In this document: positions 63,583-64,000 of the stretch, piece after piece
How positions within the stretch are numbered: the stretch's first letter is position 1
Layout: each line of letters begins with the position of its first letter
Origin: Agrocybe praecox
Lineage: Eukaryota; Basidiomycota; Agaricomycetes; Agaricales; Agrocybaceae
Direction of reading: 5' to 3'
DNA: 64,000 bases
Assembly: GCA_964017145.1 (NCBI GenBank)
Contig: OZ024840.1
Span: forward strand, 3,658,001 to 3,722,000
Translations under genes and position numbers: made by a program
The notes under the pieces: model-generated
What the model saw: only the letters and a program-made list of their open reading frames with translations
What the model was told of the DNA's origin: nothing
Databases searched by the model: none

Positions 63583-63841
63583 CTATAAAGTAGTGAGAAG
63601 AAAGGTCAGGATTCGGAGTGAAGCGTAAACTTTACGTGGCAAAAATTTAAACATTTAGGGGGCGATCAGGGGCGATCACTTTGTCGACGCGAACAACTAA
63701 CGAGATCATGTGACTCCCAATCCAGCCTCTGTCCGCAATTGATTTGAGCAAGATCTTCCAGGTTCACAATGCGTTTCTCTAATACTCTCTTTCCTACCTT
63801 CTTTTCACCGACCAAGGGATTACCTGGTGGATAATTACAAG
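63583..63841. promoter_or_regulatory. Divergent promoter, CutC / right-edge gene
   Basis: 259 bp between the CutC ATG and the next plus-strand ATG. No motif assigned. Confidence 0.35.
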
Positions 63842-64000
63842 ATGTCCACAAATGATGCAGATGGAACCTTGAATGGCATCCTCAGGAAATCGCAGACATC
63901 CTCGGACTACAGTCTTCTTCCACAAGAATTGGCGTGCTTAACGTCTGTCTTTCTATCAACCCGACCTGATGCCGAGGTAGTCAGGCCCAAAGGCTATGTG
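63842..64000 (+). CDS. 5' end of an unidentified gene, cut by the window edge
   Basis: The ATG at 63842 opens a frame of 53 codons that runs to the window end without a stop: MSTNDADGTLNGILRK, later SDYSLLPQELACLTSVFLST, then RPKGYV. The composition looks like real coding sequence. The part seen is too short to assign to a family. It diverges from CutC. Confidence 0.4.
   Translation, partial: MSTNDADGTLNGILRKSQTSSDYSLLPQELACLTSVFLSTRPDAEVVRPKGYV

Overview
This is a gene-dense stretch of a basidiomycete nuclear genome, most likely an agaricomycete. The genes are split by many short introns of about 50-60 bases (GT-AG, often GTAAGT/GTGAGT donors). One gene encodes an F-box protein of the kind expanded in mushrooms. 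The repertoire (UAP1, MPP-alpha, Naf1, Trm6, Rsc4-like, Mdm1-like, GH5_9 exo-glucanases, DHHC enzyme Pfa4) is typical fungal housekeeping. There is no rRNA, no convincing tRNA, no CRISPR array and no bacterial-style operon. Genes lie on both strands, and several divergent pairs share promoters of about 140-310 bp. Exon boundaries were read by eye, so gene spans include introns.

Layout, left to right. 0-9 kb: methionine aminopeptidase 2 (-), a degenerate CutC-like gene (+), a double-bromodomain Rsc4-like subunit (-), and a delta-9 fatty acid desaturase with a C-terminal cytochrome b5 domain (-). 9.8-16.9 kb: a secreted GH5_9 exo-1,3-beta-glucanase (-), UDP-GlcNAc pyrophosphorylase (+), and a taxilin-type coiled-coil protein with a SUMO-like domain embedded in it (-). 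18-30 kb: a BRCA2/Brh2-like recombination mediator (+), MPP-alpha (-), alkaline ceramidase (+), mitochondrial EF-Ts (-) and Naf1 (+). 31-46.6 kb: a secreted RNase T2 (+), a small ACT-domain protein (+), a membrane-anchored SDR-like protein (-), a SAS4/PEHE-like chromatin protein (+), an unknown charged protein (-), a Pfa4-type palmitoyltransferase (+), and a GW-repeat/zinc-finger/coiled-coil protein (-). 46.7-64 kb: Trm6 (+), an F-box protein (-), an Mdm1/SNX13-type PXA-RGS-PX-nexinC protein (-), an Oac1-like mitochondrial carrier (+), a second GH5_9 glucanase (-), an intact CutC gene (-), and the 5' end of an unidentified gene (+).

The strongest observations are these. (1) A Helitron-like, non-autonomous element of about 1545 bp sits inside a CutC intron; removing it leaves a normal 56-nt intron. 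(2) The desaturase has an inferred 3-nt micro-exon that supplies a histidine of its third His box. RNase T2 and the DHHC enzyme likewise carry catalytic-motif residues on 16-17 nt exons. (3) A SUMO-like domain lies within a taxilin coiled coil. (4) CutC and GH5_9 each occur twice, near the two ends of the window, and the left CutC copy has lost its signature motifs. (5) A GW/WG-rich protein is a candidate Argonaute-binding platform.

The genes do not form one pathway. Cell-wall metabolism (UAP1 for chitin and glycan precursors, two GH5_9 glucanases) and membrane lipid functions (desaturase, ceramidase, Mdm1-like tether) are over-represented, but this could be chance.
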